Shown in pieces: positions 26,563-36,513 of a stretch of 41,230 nt of DNA. How positions within the stretch are numbered: the first letter of the stretch is position 1; the number at the start of each line of letters is the position of its first letter. The DNA is from a virus, in the IMG/VR virus record IMGVR_UViG_3300009786_000003, positions 1 to 41,230 of that record; one strand, 5' to 3'. The position numbers and the translations under genes were made by a program. Below the pieces are notes generated by a model. It searched no databases. It saw only the letters and a list, made by a program, of their open reading frames with translations, and was not told the origin of the DNA.

Positions 26563-28802
26563 TATATGATCACCCATCTACATCCAGATGCCACGGTTAC
26601 CGTGTAAGAGGAATTAATCGTTATCGGTCCAACACTCATACCATTTTCCAGTGTATCCCCAGCAACAAATGTGATGTTCTCACCAATGTCGTCCTTGTTG
26701 CACCTGATAACAGAGTCAGTCCCCAGAGACGGTCCACCACCCGCACCAGCAACTGTAGCGGTGCCGTCGTTCTTGAACGGGATAAACAAAAAGGTTGAGG
26801 TTGACAGCGCGTAAACCAACGCGAGGTCATTTGCAGCCGCCTGGAAATTGGTGTTCCCTGCCACCGTTATGGTCGCGCTATCAACGACTGATGCCGCCGC
26901 GTCGAAGATCACCCACATACTGTCGCCAGCTTGCTTTGGCGTCCCGAAATCGGTGATGGCATTAGTACCACTGATGTGGACTGTATTCCCGTCGAAGTTC
27001 GTCCAAATATTAGTATCGCCCGCTACCGACGCGATGGCCGCGCCTTGGCTATGGCTTATGAACTTATCGTTTGTATCTAGGAATCCACCTAGCTGAGGAG
27101 TTGTATCCTCAACAATGCTGTTTATAGAGCCGTTGTTCCCGCTGTAGGCGACTACCATCCCGGTGCTGTCGCCGTCGGCCAGGGTGCCAATCGTGGCGAC
27201 ATGCGTGACAGCAACCTTGCTATATGTAGACGCGCTGGTAACGGCCCCCGAGACCTGGAAGACCACACCAGCCGAGCCTGAGCCAGCCTCTGCGACGTAG
27301 ATCAGTGCCGAGTTCGCCGCTGTCGGATCGTCCAGGGTATCCACGAAGGCGTTGATACTGACGCCGGCGGCATCCACATCATCGATGTAAAGGACAGTGG
27401 CCGACGAAAGCGTGGCGTTGTTCGTCCATATCTTACCCGCGCCTTGATCAGTGTCCGTTGTCGCAGTTTCCCACGTCATCTGAATCCCAGGAGCCTTGAT
27501 CGCCGCATCGACGTAGGCCTTAACCGATTGTTGTGTGACGCCAGCGGCGTTATTATTCGAGCTCATGTCGTCTTCGTCGAGGAAGCCCGCCGTTAGCGTC
27601 GCACCAGCCGACATGGCTAAGGATGTTATGCCTGCCAGCGTACCGGAGGTGGCGGTGAGCTGCCCCATCGAGACGTTCGCAAATTGCGCGTTGGCGTAGG
27701 CAGCGAGGCTCAGGTTGCCGGTTGACGATCCAGTGCCTGTCGTCGTAGCTGCGACGAACTCATCCGCGCTCTCATCCCAACCGACGAAGATGTTGTTGCC
27801 GGTGGAACCGCGCTCCATGATGACGCCAAGGTCGTTGGCGTTCGAGGACGCGCCGTTATTGATCTCAATCAGAGGATCGGCGGTGACTTGATTAGTGACT
27901 TGCAGGCTGATTGTCGAACCGTTGACGGTTAGATCGCCGCTCAGAGTTAGATCGGTGCCGCTGATGTTACCGATAACATCAAGGTTTGTAGTGCCAGTCG
28001 CAATCTTGGCTACGATGGCGTCAGCGTCGTTCTTGATCGTGACATCGTTTGTCGACCCTTGTCCGGTCAGGACCAATCCTTCTGCCGCCGTATAGCCCAT
28101 GGCCGCGTTGTCGCCCGCTGATGTGTCCGCACCAGCCTCGACGGTACTGGCGAAGATGGTCTTGGCGGCTGCGTAATCGGCTATCTTCACACCGCCCAGA
28201 GACAGCCCGACGTTGTCGGCGCCAATCCTGTACCAACCAGTGTTTGGGTCAGAGGTGAAGGAATAGTATGGAAGGGAGACTGTTCCGTTTCCACCAAGAG
28301 TCTGACCGGCGGATGTCGAACTACTGGTCAACGCCGTACCGGCAGCGTCCCATTTGAGAAACGCATCGGCCACCGGTGCCGCCAGCGTAGTATTAGCGCC
28401 ACTGGTATCGCCGTCTGATAACTTGACTGTCCTACCAGCGGTGTCGCTTAATTGCTGAGACAACATTGTGAGGATGTCGAATTGCTTCTCAACCAGATCG
28501 GACGGGAATGGGTCATTCTCGACCAGATCGAGCCCTTGCGTGAATTGCTCTTCGCGGATGATAACCAGTGTCTCACCGGACGCCGGTGCTGAACCCATCG
28601 TCACAGTGCCACCAGCAGCGACACCAGCGCCGGCTACAGTGTAATGAGTGGAGATGGTCTTGACTGTCTCGACGCCGGTGCTGTCAACCACCAAGATGAC
28701 CTTGAGGTCAGCATCGGCGAAGAACAGATACGGGAAACTGAAAGCGGTAGTTGACCCGTTGCCGGCGGCTGATGCCCGGTTTGCCGTTGTACTAATTGTC
28801 AT
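26562..28802 (-). CDS. Tail fibre protein with T7-type N-terminus
   Basis: A 746-aa fibre. The first 150 residues match the virion-binding domain of T7 gp17-like fibres: GNGSTTAFSFPYLFFADADL (about 15-34), then TVTMGSAPASGETLVI and REEQFTQGLDLVENDPFPSD, a QFDILTMLSQQL helix, and RTVKLSDGD. Low-complexity beta-rich shaft sequence follows, with LSGDLTVNGSTISL-type elements common in marine podovirus fibres. The far C-terminus should contact the host or attach the tip paralogues that follow. GAGG precedes the ATG by about 8 bases. Confidence 0.93.
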   Translation of the reverse strand: MTISTTANRASAAGNGSTTAFSFPYLFFADADLKVILVVDSTGVETVKTISTHYTVAGAGVAAGGTVTMGSAPASGETLVIIREEQFTQGLDLVENDPFPSDLVEKQFDILTMLSQQLSDTAGRTVKLSDGDTSGANTTLAAPVADAFLKWDAAGTALTSSSTSAGQTLGGNGTVSLPYYSFTSDPNTGWYRIGADNVGLSLGGVKIADYAAAKTIFASTVEAGADTSAGDNAAMGYTAAEGLVLTGQGSTNDVTIKNDADAIVAKIATGTTNLDVIGNISGTDLTLSGDLTVNGSTISLQVTNQVTADPLIEINNGASSNANDLGVIMERGSTGNNIFVGWDESADEFVAATTTGTGSSTGNLSLAAYANAQFANVSMGQLTATSGTLAGITSLAMSAGATLTAGFLDEDDMSSNNNAAGVTQQSVKAYVDAAIKAPGIQMTWETATTDTDQGAGKIWTNNATLSSATVLYIDDVDAAGVSINAFVDTLDDPTAANSALIYVAEAGSGSAGVVFQVSGAVTSASTYSKVAVTHVATIGTLADGDSTGMVVAYSGNNGSINSIVEDTTPQLGGFLDTNDKFISHSQGAAIASVAGDTNIWTNFDGNTVHISGTNAITDFGTPKQAGDSMWVIFDAAASVVDSATITVAGNTNFQAAANDLALVYALSTSTFLFIPFKNDGTATVAGAGGGPSLGTDSVIRCNKDDIGENITFVAGDTLENGMSVGPITINSSYTVTVASGCRWVII

Positions 28803-28837
28803 TGTCTTACCTCACGGTTACCGACTATATCACTCAT

Positions 28838-31348
28838 TCACCTGATACCCAAAGCGGTACTTACATCAGGGGCGCGGACTTGATCAAGGTCGTAGATACC
28901 AACCCCGGCGGGCCACCAACTTGACCGCCCTTGGTTGCGGCGCATCTTCTGCTCTCTTCTGAGCATCTTGACCCGCGCTCTTGGGTCGGCTTCTAGCCGT
29001 ATCTGATCAACGATCAGCCGCTCTTTCAACAACCTCAAGTACCAAGTCCGTGTGCCGGGGGTCCAATCATTAAGGAACTCAAGTGCCTCTTGTGTGAAAT
29101 TGGTGTCCTCACCGTTCCATAGTTGGAGCGCGTTACCTATGGTCAAGTTTATGCCGCTACCCGCAAGACCGAAGAACGGTCCTGACAATGTGTCGGCTAT
29201 ACCACCCCCGTAGCGGTTTACGTTAGAGAACAGGAAATCACCCAAGATGCCAAGCCCACCACCTTTCAGCAAACCCGCGCCAATGGTCTTAGGGTCGCTC
29301 ATGTCGTAGAAGTCTTTACCTGACGCCAACGCTCCCAACTGTAAGGCTAACACCCCCGCGCCCCCTGTGCCAATGACATACGCGGGAAGATACCCGCCAA
29401 CCCCGCCCCATGTACTTTCCCGGTAATACGCTCTGAGGTGGATGTGGTAGATGGCGACAGGGAACGACTTGAGCAAGCCTAAGAACCCCGCTACTTCACC
29501 ACGCGCTGTTCCACGCTTGATAGCCTTGCCCAGCGCCACCGATGACAAGGTGGTGGCCTCGGGTACGCCTTCCAATATGATCTTGTTCATCATATCGCTG
29601 ACCAACCCGTGTAGCCGAATGCGCTCACCGTCTGACAGGTCCGTGCGTTTGAACAGGTCAGTCGGGCGCAGTTGGTTAAAACCGCTGGGATCGTGGATAG
29701 CGGTGGCGCGTATCACATCCCAATCCTCGGAGGTGATTCCGTGCCTCTCCATAGAGGCACGGAGATTCTTGTCCAAGCCCTTAAAGCTGGTCTTACTCGC
29801 ACGGGCTATCGACGACTGAAACTCCATCCCCAGGGCGAATTTCGCGCCTCTGGTGGATTGAGACAACCCGCTGATGCGGGTGGTGACATCAGATAGCACC
29901 CGCGTCCACCCTGGGGCCATACTGTCCCCTGTAAAACGCTTCGCGGCTGATGCCCTTGAGATCAAGGTTTCCTGCACCAAGCCAGAACTCATGCCCATCT
30001 TGCGATCCTTGGCACTGAACGGGTTAAGCTGCTTCACCAACCGCACAACGAGGGTGTGGCTACGCAACCCGTTGCGGTGTGCCGCCAGCGCAGAAGTAAC
30101 CATGTCGGAAGGAACGGACACCAGCGGGGTGGACCCTAGCAGCGACGATATCAGGCCATTGCGGAAACCGGCGGCAGTGCGCCCCAGGATGTTCTCCTCT
30201 GTCATGGCGTTTGCGCCTGACATTATCTCGAATGCGTCGTTTACGGTGGCCGCCCTGTCGTTCACCCTGTCCAGCAACGCCTTGCGTTTTACGACTCCAA
30301 GAACCTTCGTGGCGGCTTTGCCTGACGGTTGGGCCTTTTGCGCGGACTGCTTCGCGGTGTCCACTGCAAACTGCAACCCTGATTTAGGGTTCGGCCCTAG
30401 CTTCTGAACCAGCGCGATGTCGGTAGCGGCGGTTTCTATGTGCATACTTATCTGCTCGAACATATCCCCCTCACCATACCGGTCCATCATATCGCCCCAA
30501 GCCTTCGAGTTCTGATAGTGCAGCACTCGGGGGCGCTCCAGCCGGGTACTCAGTGAGGCATCGACCCGCGCACCGGGGGTGATGGAAGCCGCGCCGTCTG
30601 AGATGTTATTGTTGAATGCCTTGCGAAGGACTTCATCCTTCTTCGCATCACCGCGTATGGGTAGACCGTCGTTGTAGTCACGCATCCTGCCCCAGTCCAG
30701 AACGCCGGGGGCTTTGTGGTCGGCCACCCATTTATCTTCGGTGGCGTCTTTCATCTTAGCTTTACTCTGGTTCTGAGGGAGCCGCCAGTTGGGGTCATCC
30801 GCCACATTTAGCCCAGCTTCTCGCAACAACATGTTACGAAGATTGCTCATCTCACGAAGAGCTTTAGCCAGCATCTTATCTGTGGCCGTGCCACCTTCGT
30901 CAAAAAGCGCATCCAGCACACCTTTGAGATCGGCCCGGTTGCGTTTTATCCCCAGTCCTTTATACCCAAATCTCTGAAGGAACTCATTGATGGAGTCGTG
31001 TAGCAGCGCCCGGTTGCTATCTATCCGAGCGTCAATGTCGATGACGATGTCTTCCAATGCTCGGTCTGGCGCAGGGTTGCCTTCCCCATCAACGGTCTCG
31101 CGTATTTTATCCTCCAACTCAACCTGACGCTGGGCTGAACTGAGGCGACGGCGTTTGTCGGCGGCGGTCTTGCCCTCAATGTCCTTCAGCACATCACGCC
31201 CCGCCAGATCGTTGGCCTCGATGGGGGAGCGACCCTCTGCTATATGACCGCGCACAAGGTCGTCAAAGGTCTCTAAAACCTTCTCAGCTTTCTCTTTATT
31301 GGCGTGGCCCTCCTCCACTGCGCGGTTTAAACAATCTCGTAGACTCAT
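28838..31348 (-). CDS. Internal virion protein, gp16-like position (836 aa)
   Basis: A large helical protein in the place of T7 gp16, the last of the internal core proteins ejected to form the DNA channel across the cell envelope. N-terminal 330 residues are charged and coiled. The region about 560-720 contains hydrophobic stretches (VGGYLPAYVIGTGGAGVLAL and nearby), as expected of a membrane-crossing ejection protein. No lysozyme or transglycosylase motif is recognisable, unlike T7 gp16. It overlaps the preceding gene as ATGA. Confidence 0.82.
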   Translation of the reverse strand: MSLRDCLNRAVEEGHANKEKAEKVLETFDDLVRGHIAEGRSPIEANDLAGRDVLKDIEGKTAADKRRRLSSAQRQVELEDKIRETVDGEGNPAPDRALEDIVIDIDARIDSNRALLHDSINEFLQRFGYKGLGIKRNRADLKGVLDALFDEGGTATDKMLAKALREMSNLRNMLLREAGLNVADDPNWRLPQNQSKAKMKDATEDKWVADHKAPGVLDWGRMRDYNDGLPIRGDAKKDEVLRKAFNNNISDGAASITPGARVDASLSTRLERPRVLHYQNSKAWGDMMDRYGEGDMFEQISMHIETAATDIALVQKLGPNPKSGLQFAVDTAKQSAQKAQPSGKAATKVLGVVKRKALLDRVNDRAATVNDAFEIMSGANAMTEENILGRTAAGFRNGLISSLLGSTPLVSVPSDMVTSALAAHRNGLRSHTLVVRLVKQLNPFSAKDRKMGMSSGLVQETLISRASAAKRFTGDSMAPGWTRVLSDVTTRISGLSQSTRGAKFALGMEFQSSIARASKTSFKGLDKNLRASMERHGITSEDWDVIRATAIHDPSGFNQLRPTDLFKRTDLSDGERIRLHGLVSDMMNKIILEGVPEATTLSSVALGKAIKRGTARGEVAGFLGLLKSFPVAIYHIHLRAYYRESTWGGVGGYLPAYVIGTGGAGVLALQLGALASGKDFYDMSDPKTIGAGLLKGGGLGILGDFLFSNVNRYGGGIADTLSGPFFGLAGSGINLTIGNALQLWNGEDTNFTQEALEFLNDWTPGTRTWYLRLLKERLIVDQIRLEADPRARVKMLRREQKMRRNQGRSSWWPAGVGIYDLDQVRAPDVSTALGIR

Positions 31349-33303
31349 ATTGAACAGACCTTAACAGCTTCGACCAGTTTCTCGTTCTCTGCTATGTCAT
31401 CCAGATGGCCGCGCAGACTTCGGCTGGTTCCATCGTCAAGCCCCACCATCATCTCTCCCGACACACGGCGGGACGCGCCAATGTCATAAGTGCCATCAGC
31501 CTCATCCAAGGACCGATCAACCCGCGCCACCGCCTCATCCATTCGGCGGGCCAGTTCGGGGTCCGCCTCTCTGAGCCGCTCCATCGTCGTCCTGACATTC
31601 TCAGCCGGTGACAGACCGCCACGATTGCCGATGCCCGGTATCCTTGGGGCTTCCGCGTCTTCTAATCTCACACCTTCGGCGCGGGCTTTGTCCTCAGAAG
31701 GGGTCTTTATCTTCTTCGGTCTGGTGTCTATACCCTTCTGCGCCTTATCGCGAATCCGTCCGCGCCTACGCTCCAGCGCCCTGACCTCTTTACTCGCCTC
31801 GCGCAGTTTAATGTTCTGGTTCTCAACCGCCTTGTTCCCCTCGGCCACCGTCGCCTTACGATCAGCGGTGGCCTGTCTGCCCTCGGGGGAGTTGCGGATT
31901 TCCTGCTCCGCTTTAGCCAATCGCCCACGGCGGGCCTTACCCAACCCCGGCATCGCCTTCTTCTGCTCAATCTGAGCCAGTTCGTCGGCCCTCTCTGGGG
32001 ACACGTCGCGCAGGAAATCAGAGAAAGGGCGGGTCTCCGCTTCCCTTATACCCTCTTCCAGTTTCACCACATCGTCATTGATCTGTCCCACATCCTCGCT
32101 CTTCGCCGCCAACTCCGCGTCTACATCTCTGGACGCGATATCGAGAATCTCGTTAACCTCGTCCAGAGGGACGCCTCGGGCTTCCCCGACTCCGCGTAGG
32201 TTCATGCCGTCGAAGAGGCTGGTACGAGGCGGCTCAACCCCATTCATCTCGTCTTCTAGACCAGCGCGATACTCTTCATCGGCGACCCTGGCGAGTCTGT
32301 AATGTTCCGCAATACCCTCGGGGGTTCCCCCAAGAGCGTTATCGTCAATAAAACGCCGTTCCTGATCGAGTACTTGCTGGGCTGCTCTGGTTGTCGCACG
32401 TTTGGTTATCTTCTCTGGAGCCAACTCTATCGTCTTCTGCAAGAAGACCTCACTGCGAACCGGGACGCCGACATCTTCCAACGCCCGTAATAACTCACGG
32501 CCCGCCGCTCTGTTGGGTGCGACCTTTCGTTCAACAGCCCTAAACCCTACGGGTGCGACTTCAATCGTACCACGGAAAACACCCGCTCCACCGGCGGCGA
32601 AGAGTACTTGTTGAGCCGCTCTCCAAATGCTGTTGTCTAGTCCTAGAAGTTTTCTGTTCTCCGTGACCCCCAAGACTTGGTTGATGGTTTCTGCCAACCC
32701 GCCGACACCTACCTCTGTCGCTATCCGTGTCATAGCCGCCTTCCCCCACCCGCCTATCGCAAGTGAGGCGATATTAAGAGGATCGTTTTTGTTGAACGCA
32801 CCTACCATGCCCGACATGAAACCCACCACATCACCAAAGGTGTCGGCACGGCTCAGTACGTCGGCGGCGCGGCGCTCAATAGCCCCAGCTTGAGTTTTCA
32901 ACCTCGCATACATCTCCTCGAACGTCAGTATCTCGGGGTTCTTCTCTTTTAACTTCTTCAATTTCTCATTCACTTGATCAAGGTCAAGCGTGTAGTCACC
33001 TTGATCCTCAAGGCCCAATCCCTCACCCTCGTATAGACTTCTTGCAACGTCCTTAAAACGTAAGGTTTCAAAACCGGGGATGTTCTCCCCTACCAAGTCA
33101 AACGCCCGTTTGGAGTTCTCTTGATAGAGGTCCTGAAACTCCTGGTGCAGACCAAACATAGAGTTGTTCTTCTCGGCGTCATCAAACACCGCGTCAAATA
33201 TCTCACCAGACGTAGAGTATCCACCACCGGAGAACCCTCTAAGTGCGGCCATGCCTTTCGCGGGGGCTGGCTGGGTGGTGTCGGTGTGACCTAACAACCC
33301 CAT
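31345..33303 (-). CDS. Internal virion protein (652 aa)
   Basis: The N-terminus is polar (GMAALRGFSGGGYSTSGEIF). A helical region with a Gly/Ala-rich hydrophobic part near 160-270 (GDVVGFMSGMVGAF, VLFAAGGAGVF) follows, and the C-terminal 330 residues are very charged and coiled. Together with the 836-aa neighbour it probably fulfils the role that gp16 alone has in T7, being split over two coupled genes. It is also possible that only one of them crosses the membrane. The start overlaps the 777-aa gene's stop (TAATG). Confidence 0.78.
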   Translation of the reverse strand: MGLLGHTDTTQPAPAKGMAALRGFSGGGYSTSGEIFDAVFDDAEKNNSMFGLHQEFQDLYQENSKRAFDLVGENIPGFETLRFKDVARSLYEGEGLGLEDQGDYTLDLDQVNEKLKKLKEKNPEILTFEEMYARLKTQAGAIERRAADVLSRADTFGDVVGFMSGMVGAFNKNDPLNIASLAIGGWGKAAMTRIATEVGVGGLAETINQVLGVTENRKLLGLDNSIWRAAQQVLFAAGGAGVFRGTIEVAPVGFRAVERKVAPNRAAGRELLRALEDVGVPVRSEVFLQKTIELAPEKITKRATTRAAQQVLDQERRFIDDNALGGTPEGIAEHYRLARVADEEYRAGLEDEMNGVEPPRTSLFDGMNLRGVGEARGVPLDEVNEILDIASRDVDAELAAKSEDVGQINDDVVKLEEGIREAETRPFSDFLRDVSPERADELAQIEQKKAMPGLGKARRGRLAKAEQEIRNSPEGRQATADRKATVAEGNKAVENQNIKLREASKEVRALERRRGRIRDKAQKGIDTRPKKIKTPSEDKARAEGVRLEDAEAPRIPGIGNRGGLSPAENVRTTMERLREADPELARRMDEAVARVDRSLDEADGTYDIGASRRVSGEMMVGLDDGTSRSLRGHLDDIAENEKLVEAVKVCSI

Positions 33304-35636
33304 TACCGCGTGACCCCCAACTCTTTCAATTTGTCTTCTGTAATATGCAACGTATACAACGTACCAGGGGCGCCTTGTAGATACCCTTTGTCTGACTCCA
33401 TTCTCACATGGAACATATCAGGGCCAACGCGCTCTAACGTGCCATCATTCATTATCGCTTTGGCGCTAACCGCCGCGCCGTTTGCCGTGACAGGCGACGA
33501 ACCATCTACGGAAAGCCTAGTGAGGCTGTCAGGATTATTATCGAGCGCATCATCTATCATGCCCGATCTGACCCCAACGGGAGCCGCGAACGACCTACCG
33601 TTGAAAATCTGGATACCACCAAGCCCCTCGCTACCCCCTAGCACCATATTGATTGCATCCTTGGGGCTTCTGGTTGCTCCACTTGCGATAAGAGACAACG
33701 CCGCCGACTGGACAGCAGCCTTGTGATGGGGGGATAGATTCTCGTTATTAAGCGCGTCTTTAAGTACCAACCTCATGAGAGATTCGACATCAGATCTCGC
33801 GTAGGCGCTGTTTGACTTGATTAACCCATCGCCCTCATTCGTCAACTTCTGTTGCCCTCGCAGAATCATAGCACCTGTGACCATATAGGATGGGTCTGAC
33901 GCAATACCCGCGCCGACAAAAGCCACCTGGGGGCTATCCTCACCTAGTTCAGATAACGCAATCACCGCGCTCTCTCTGGTCATGTTCGCTGTGTACCCGC
34001 GAATGAACTCAAGCTGCTCATCGGATGGCATATCAGGGAGTCTCGCGCCGATGTCCGCAATCTCGGCAGTGGTGTGAAATTGCGGTGATTTACCGTACTT
34101 GGCCGCGCCATTCCACATGAGTTCTTGCCGCGCCCGCATGGACTCCCCGTCCCTCTGAACCAAAGGTGGGAACTCCCGATCCAAGGTGCGCTGCTGATAG
34201 TCCACATAGTTTTTATTAGTGGTCTTGACCATGTCGTCCAGGACTTTTTTCGCGGCATCCCGCGTCACCGTGTTCAAATCACTTAACGCAGCATTCTCCT
34301 CTGCATCTCGTACAACTTCCATCAACTCCGCAGTGGACAAATCGGCCAGCCCTTGGACGGTTTCGTTCATCGCAAATGCCTGACGAATATGTTCCTGGAG
34401 ACGCGGGCTGGCGTGGCTCAGACTAGCCAGGACCGTCAGGGCGTCAGCGTCCTGTCTAAGATCAACCCCGGCCTTGAGTCGTTCAGTAATCCTGCCAAAG
34501 GCGTCCCGCACCAATGTGTCAGTAGCCACTTGTTCGCTGCGCTCACCTGTCAACGTCTTAGACAAGACACTCCGTGCGGCGGCGAGTTTGTCACTTTCAA
34601 GTTGGGTGGCCCCGCCGTCTCCAACGTCCTGTTCTAACTCGGCAACAACTCCCTCTAAATCACCGCTGGGAAGTCTCATCCATCCGTTGATAGCTTTACC
34701 AACGGTGGTCACATTAAACAGCATCTCGCTAGTCAGGGGGTCGTTCACTTGCCCGACAAGTCGTTCGGTGTGTCTCATGCTATCGGAATCAGGGATTTCC
34801 CCACGTTTCAACCTTTCTACCAACCCCCGGATAGACGCCTGGGCGTTCACTATCTCCCCTCGGCGCTCCGCCTTCTTCAAACGAGCATCGGTTTTGAAAC
34901 GGCTTAGTTTAGCTTTCCCGGCTTTGCCTAACTGCGTAAATCCATCCGCGCTCATTTCGCCTTCAGGGCGGTCATCCAGAATGTCGGCCACTTGTTTCGG
35001 GGTTACAGCCGCCTCAAGCTGCCCCGCGTACTGACTAAACCGTAGGGTTCTAACCTCATCCCTAATAAGTTCCTCCTTAACGCGGGCAGACAATGAGGTC
35101 ATGTTGTTAACCTCGCGTGTACGAGCATCCAGGGTGAGATCGTACTGGTCGTCAGTGGGCGTCTCAAACAACACATTCCGTAGCCCGTGCCCATTGCCGA
35201 CGAAGACCTTCACCTCATTCTTGCTACGGGTCATGCTCTCGAACACATTCGCCTTCTCGACCAGCGCGTTGCGTGTGCGGGTGAAGTCAATCTTCATCTC
35301 GCTCCGCACCCGGTCATTAGGCGCACTTGCCAATTTGGTTTCCATGTTTAAGTCGTAATCGGCCAGTACACCAGTGGTGAAGTTCGTAGCATTGGCGTCA
35401 GTGTTCCCTTTAGCCGTCCTAAATAGTGTGGAGCCAAAGCCCTGGTTGTCGACGTTGGCCTGATTGATGGCAGCGTTCTCTTTCTTGAATTGGTTCTTCT
35501 TGATCGTGTCGCCAATAGCCATAACAGCCGCGCCCGCTTTGACAAACCCATCGCCGCCGCCGAACATATCAGCCGTTGCGCGTCGCGAACTGACCGGCCC
35601 TGCCGTCCTGCTCGATGCATCAAAGAACTTCGGCAT
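33303..35636 (-). CDS. Internal virion protein, gp15-like position (777 aa)
   Basis: A long, mostly helical and soluble protein with no membrane segment, the size and place of T7 gp15 (747 aa). The N-terminus (MPKFFDASSRTAGPVSSRRA) is followed by continuous helical sequence with repeated charged heptads. It would form part of the internal core stacked on the portal and be ejected into the periplasm. The C-terminal DMFHVRMESDKGYLQG and the following beta-like stretch differ from the helical body. It overlaps the gp14-like gene. Confidence 0.82.
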   Translation of the reverse strand: MPKFFDASSRTAGPVSSRRATADMFGGGDGFVKAGAAVMAIGDTIKKNQFKKENAAINQANVDNQGFGSTLFRTAKGNTDANATNFTTGVLADYDLNMETKLASAPNDRVRSEMKIDFTRTRNALVEKANVFESMTRSKNEVKVFVGNGHGLRNVLFETPTDDQYDLTLDARTREVNNMTSLSARVKEELIRDEVRTLRFSQYAGQLEAAVTPKQVADILDDRPEGEMSADGFTQLGKAGKAKLSRFKTDARLKKAERRGEIVNAQASIRGLVERLKRGEIPDSDSMRHTERLVGQVNDPLTSEMLFNVTTVGKAINGWMRLPSGDLEGVVAELEQDVGDGGATQLESDKLAAARSVLSKTLTGERSEQVATDTLVRDAFGRITERLKAGVDLRQDADALTVLASLSHASPRLQEHIRQAFAMNETVQGLADLSTAELMEVVRDAEENAALSDLNTVTRDAAKKVLDDMVKTTNKNYVDYQQRTLDREFPPLVQRDGESMRARQELMWNGAAKYGKSPQFHTTAEIADIGARLPDMPSDEQLEFIRGYTANMTRESAVIALSELGEDSPQVAFVGAGIASDPSYMVTGAMILRGQQKLTNEGDGLIKSNSAYARSDVESLMRLVLKDALNNENLSPHHKAAVQSAALSLIASGATRSPKDAINMVLGGSEGLGGIQIFNGRSFAAPVGVRSGMIDDALDNNPDSLTRLSVDGSSPVTANGAAVSAKAIMNDGTLERVGPDMFHVRMESDKGYLQGAPGTLYTLHITEDKLKELGVTR

Positions 35637-36091
35637 CAGGGTTCCCTCTTTAACAGATTGGAGCCAGCGGTCGTTTCAGCGATTTGCGCACCGCCCAGTA
35701 ACGCAGTAGCCATCGCGCCTGTGCGTCCTTTCCGCCGCGCTGCTACCCCCTCTTGCTGATCAAGCGCCCCCGTTGCTGTAAACCCAATCGCTTGTATCTC
35801 CCCAGCGTGGAGAATCGTCAACGCTTCAAGTTCCTCTTCCATGGCGCTATCCTCAAGCAAGTCCAAGGACGCACCGCTGACAATCCGTTCGCCCTCTTGC
35901 TTCCGCGCCATCCGAGCGAACCGCCTAGCGTCTTCTTTTGCACTGGCGCGAGAGGCAACAGCGTTGTTCGACGCCACCTGGGCATTGAACTCACCAGCCC
36001 GTTGAGCAGCATTACCTTGCTTTATCTGTCCAATAGCACTGGCACCCGTACCAACGGCCATCAAAGCGAGTGCAATTACCTCGCCCGTCAT
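35636..36091 (-). CDS. Internal virion protein, gp14-like (151 aa)
   Basis: The N-terminal membrane-type segment (VIALALMAVGTGASAIGQI) is followed by a helical Ala/Arg-rich body (AGEFNAQVASNNAVASRASA) and a C-terminal Gly/Ala region (ATALLGGAQIAETTAGSNLL). Length and layout fit T7 gp14, the ejection protein that forms a pore in the outer membrane. It stands between the gp13- and gp15-like genes with overlaps on both sides. Confidence 0.85.
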   Translation of the reverse strand: MTGEVIALALMAVGTGASAIGQIKQGNAAQRAGEFNAQVASNNAVASRASAKEDARRFARMARKQEGERIVSGASLDLLEDSAMEEELEALTILHAGEIQAIGFTATGALDQQEGVAARRKGRTGAMATALLGGAQIAETTAGSNLLKREP

Positions 36092-36513
36092 TTCAACACC
36101 CGCGCATAGAGCGCACAGTCGCGCCCGTCCAGCGAATATGCCTTCATCCGCTCCGCTTCCATCGTGAAGCCCAACATCTCAGCCCACCGGTGCGCCTCTG
36201 GGAAATCACAATCAACAGTCATCTCGACCCGTTGAACATAGCACCCGTCTAGGAAGCCCTTCACGGCCCTGTGGACGCCGATGAACTGACCGGCACCCAT
36301 ACTAGACAGGAACGCCCAAGCTATGGCCCTACCGTGCCACTGTGGGAGAATACCGGCGGCGGCTACTGGCTCATTGCCCACCAATGCAGTGTACGAAGGC
36401 GAATCCTCAAGCACCTTACCACTTTCGTTAGACACCCACTCGCTGAGATATGCTTGTGCACTCTGAAGCGGCAACTTGGTCAAATGACCAGCCTGGAAGG
36501 GTACGACTAACAT
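36088..36513 (-). CDS. T7 gp13-like protein with GNAT-type fold (141 aa)
   Basis: A protein of the same size (T7 gp13 is 138 aa) and the same map position between the tail tubular B and gp14-like genes. Sequence features resemble the acetyltransferase fold: YTALVGNEPVAAAGILPQWH (about 42-61), AWAFLSSMGAGQFIGVHRAV and VEMTVDCDFPEAHRWAEMLG with FTMEAERMKAY. T7 gp13 is needed for correct morphogenesis though absent from the finished particle; whether this protein has any acetyltransferase activity is unclear. Confidence 0.8.
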   Translation of the reverse strand: MLVVPFQAGHLTKLPLQSAQAYLSEWVSNESGKVLEDSPSYTALVGNEPVAAAGILPQWHGRAIAWAFLSSMGAGQFIGVHRAVKGFLDGCYVQRVEMTVDCDFPEAHRWAEMLGFTMEAERMKAYSLDGRDCALYARVLK

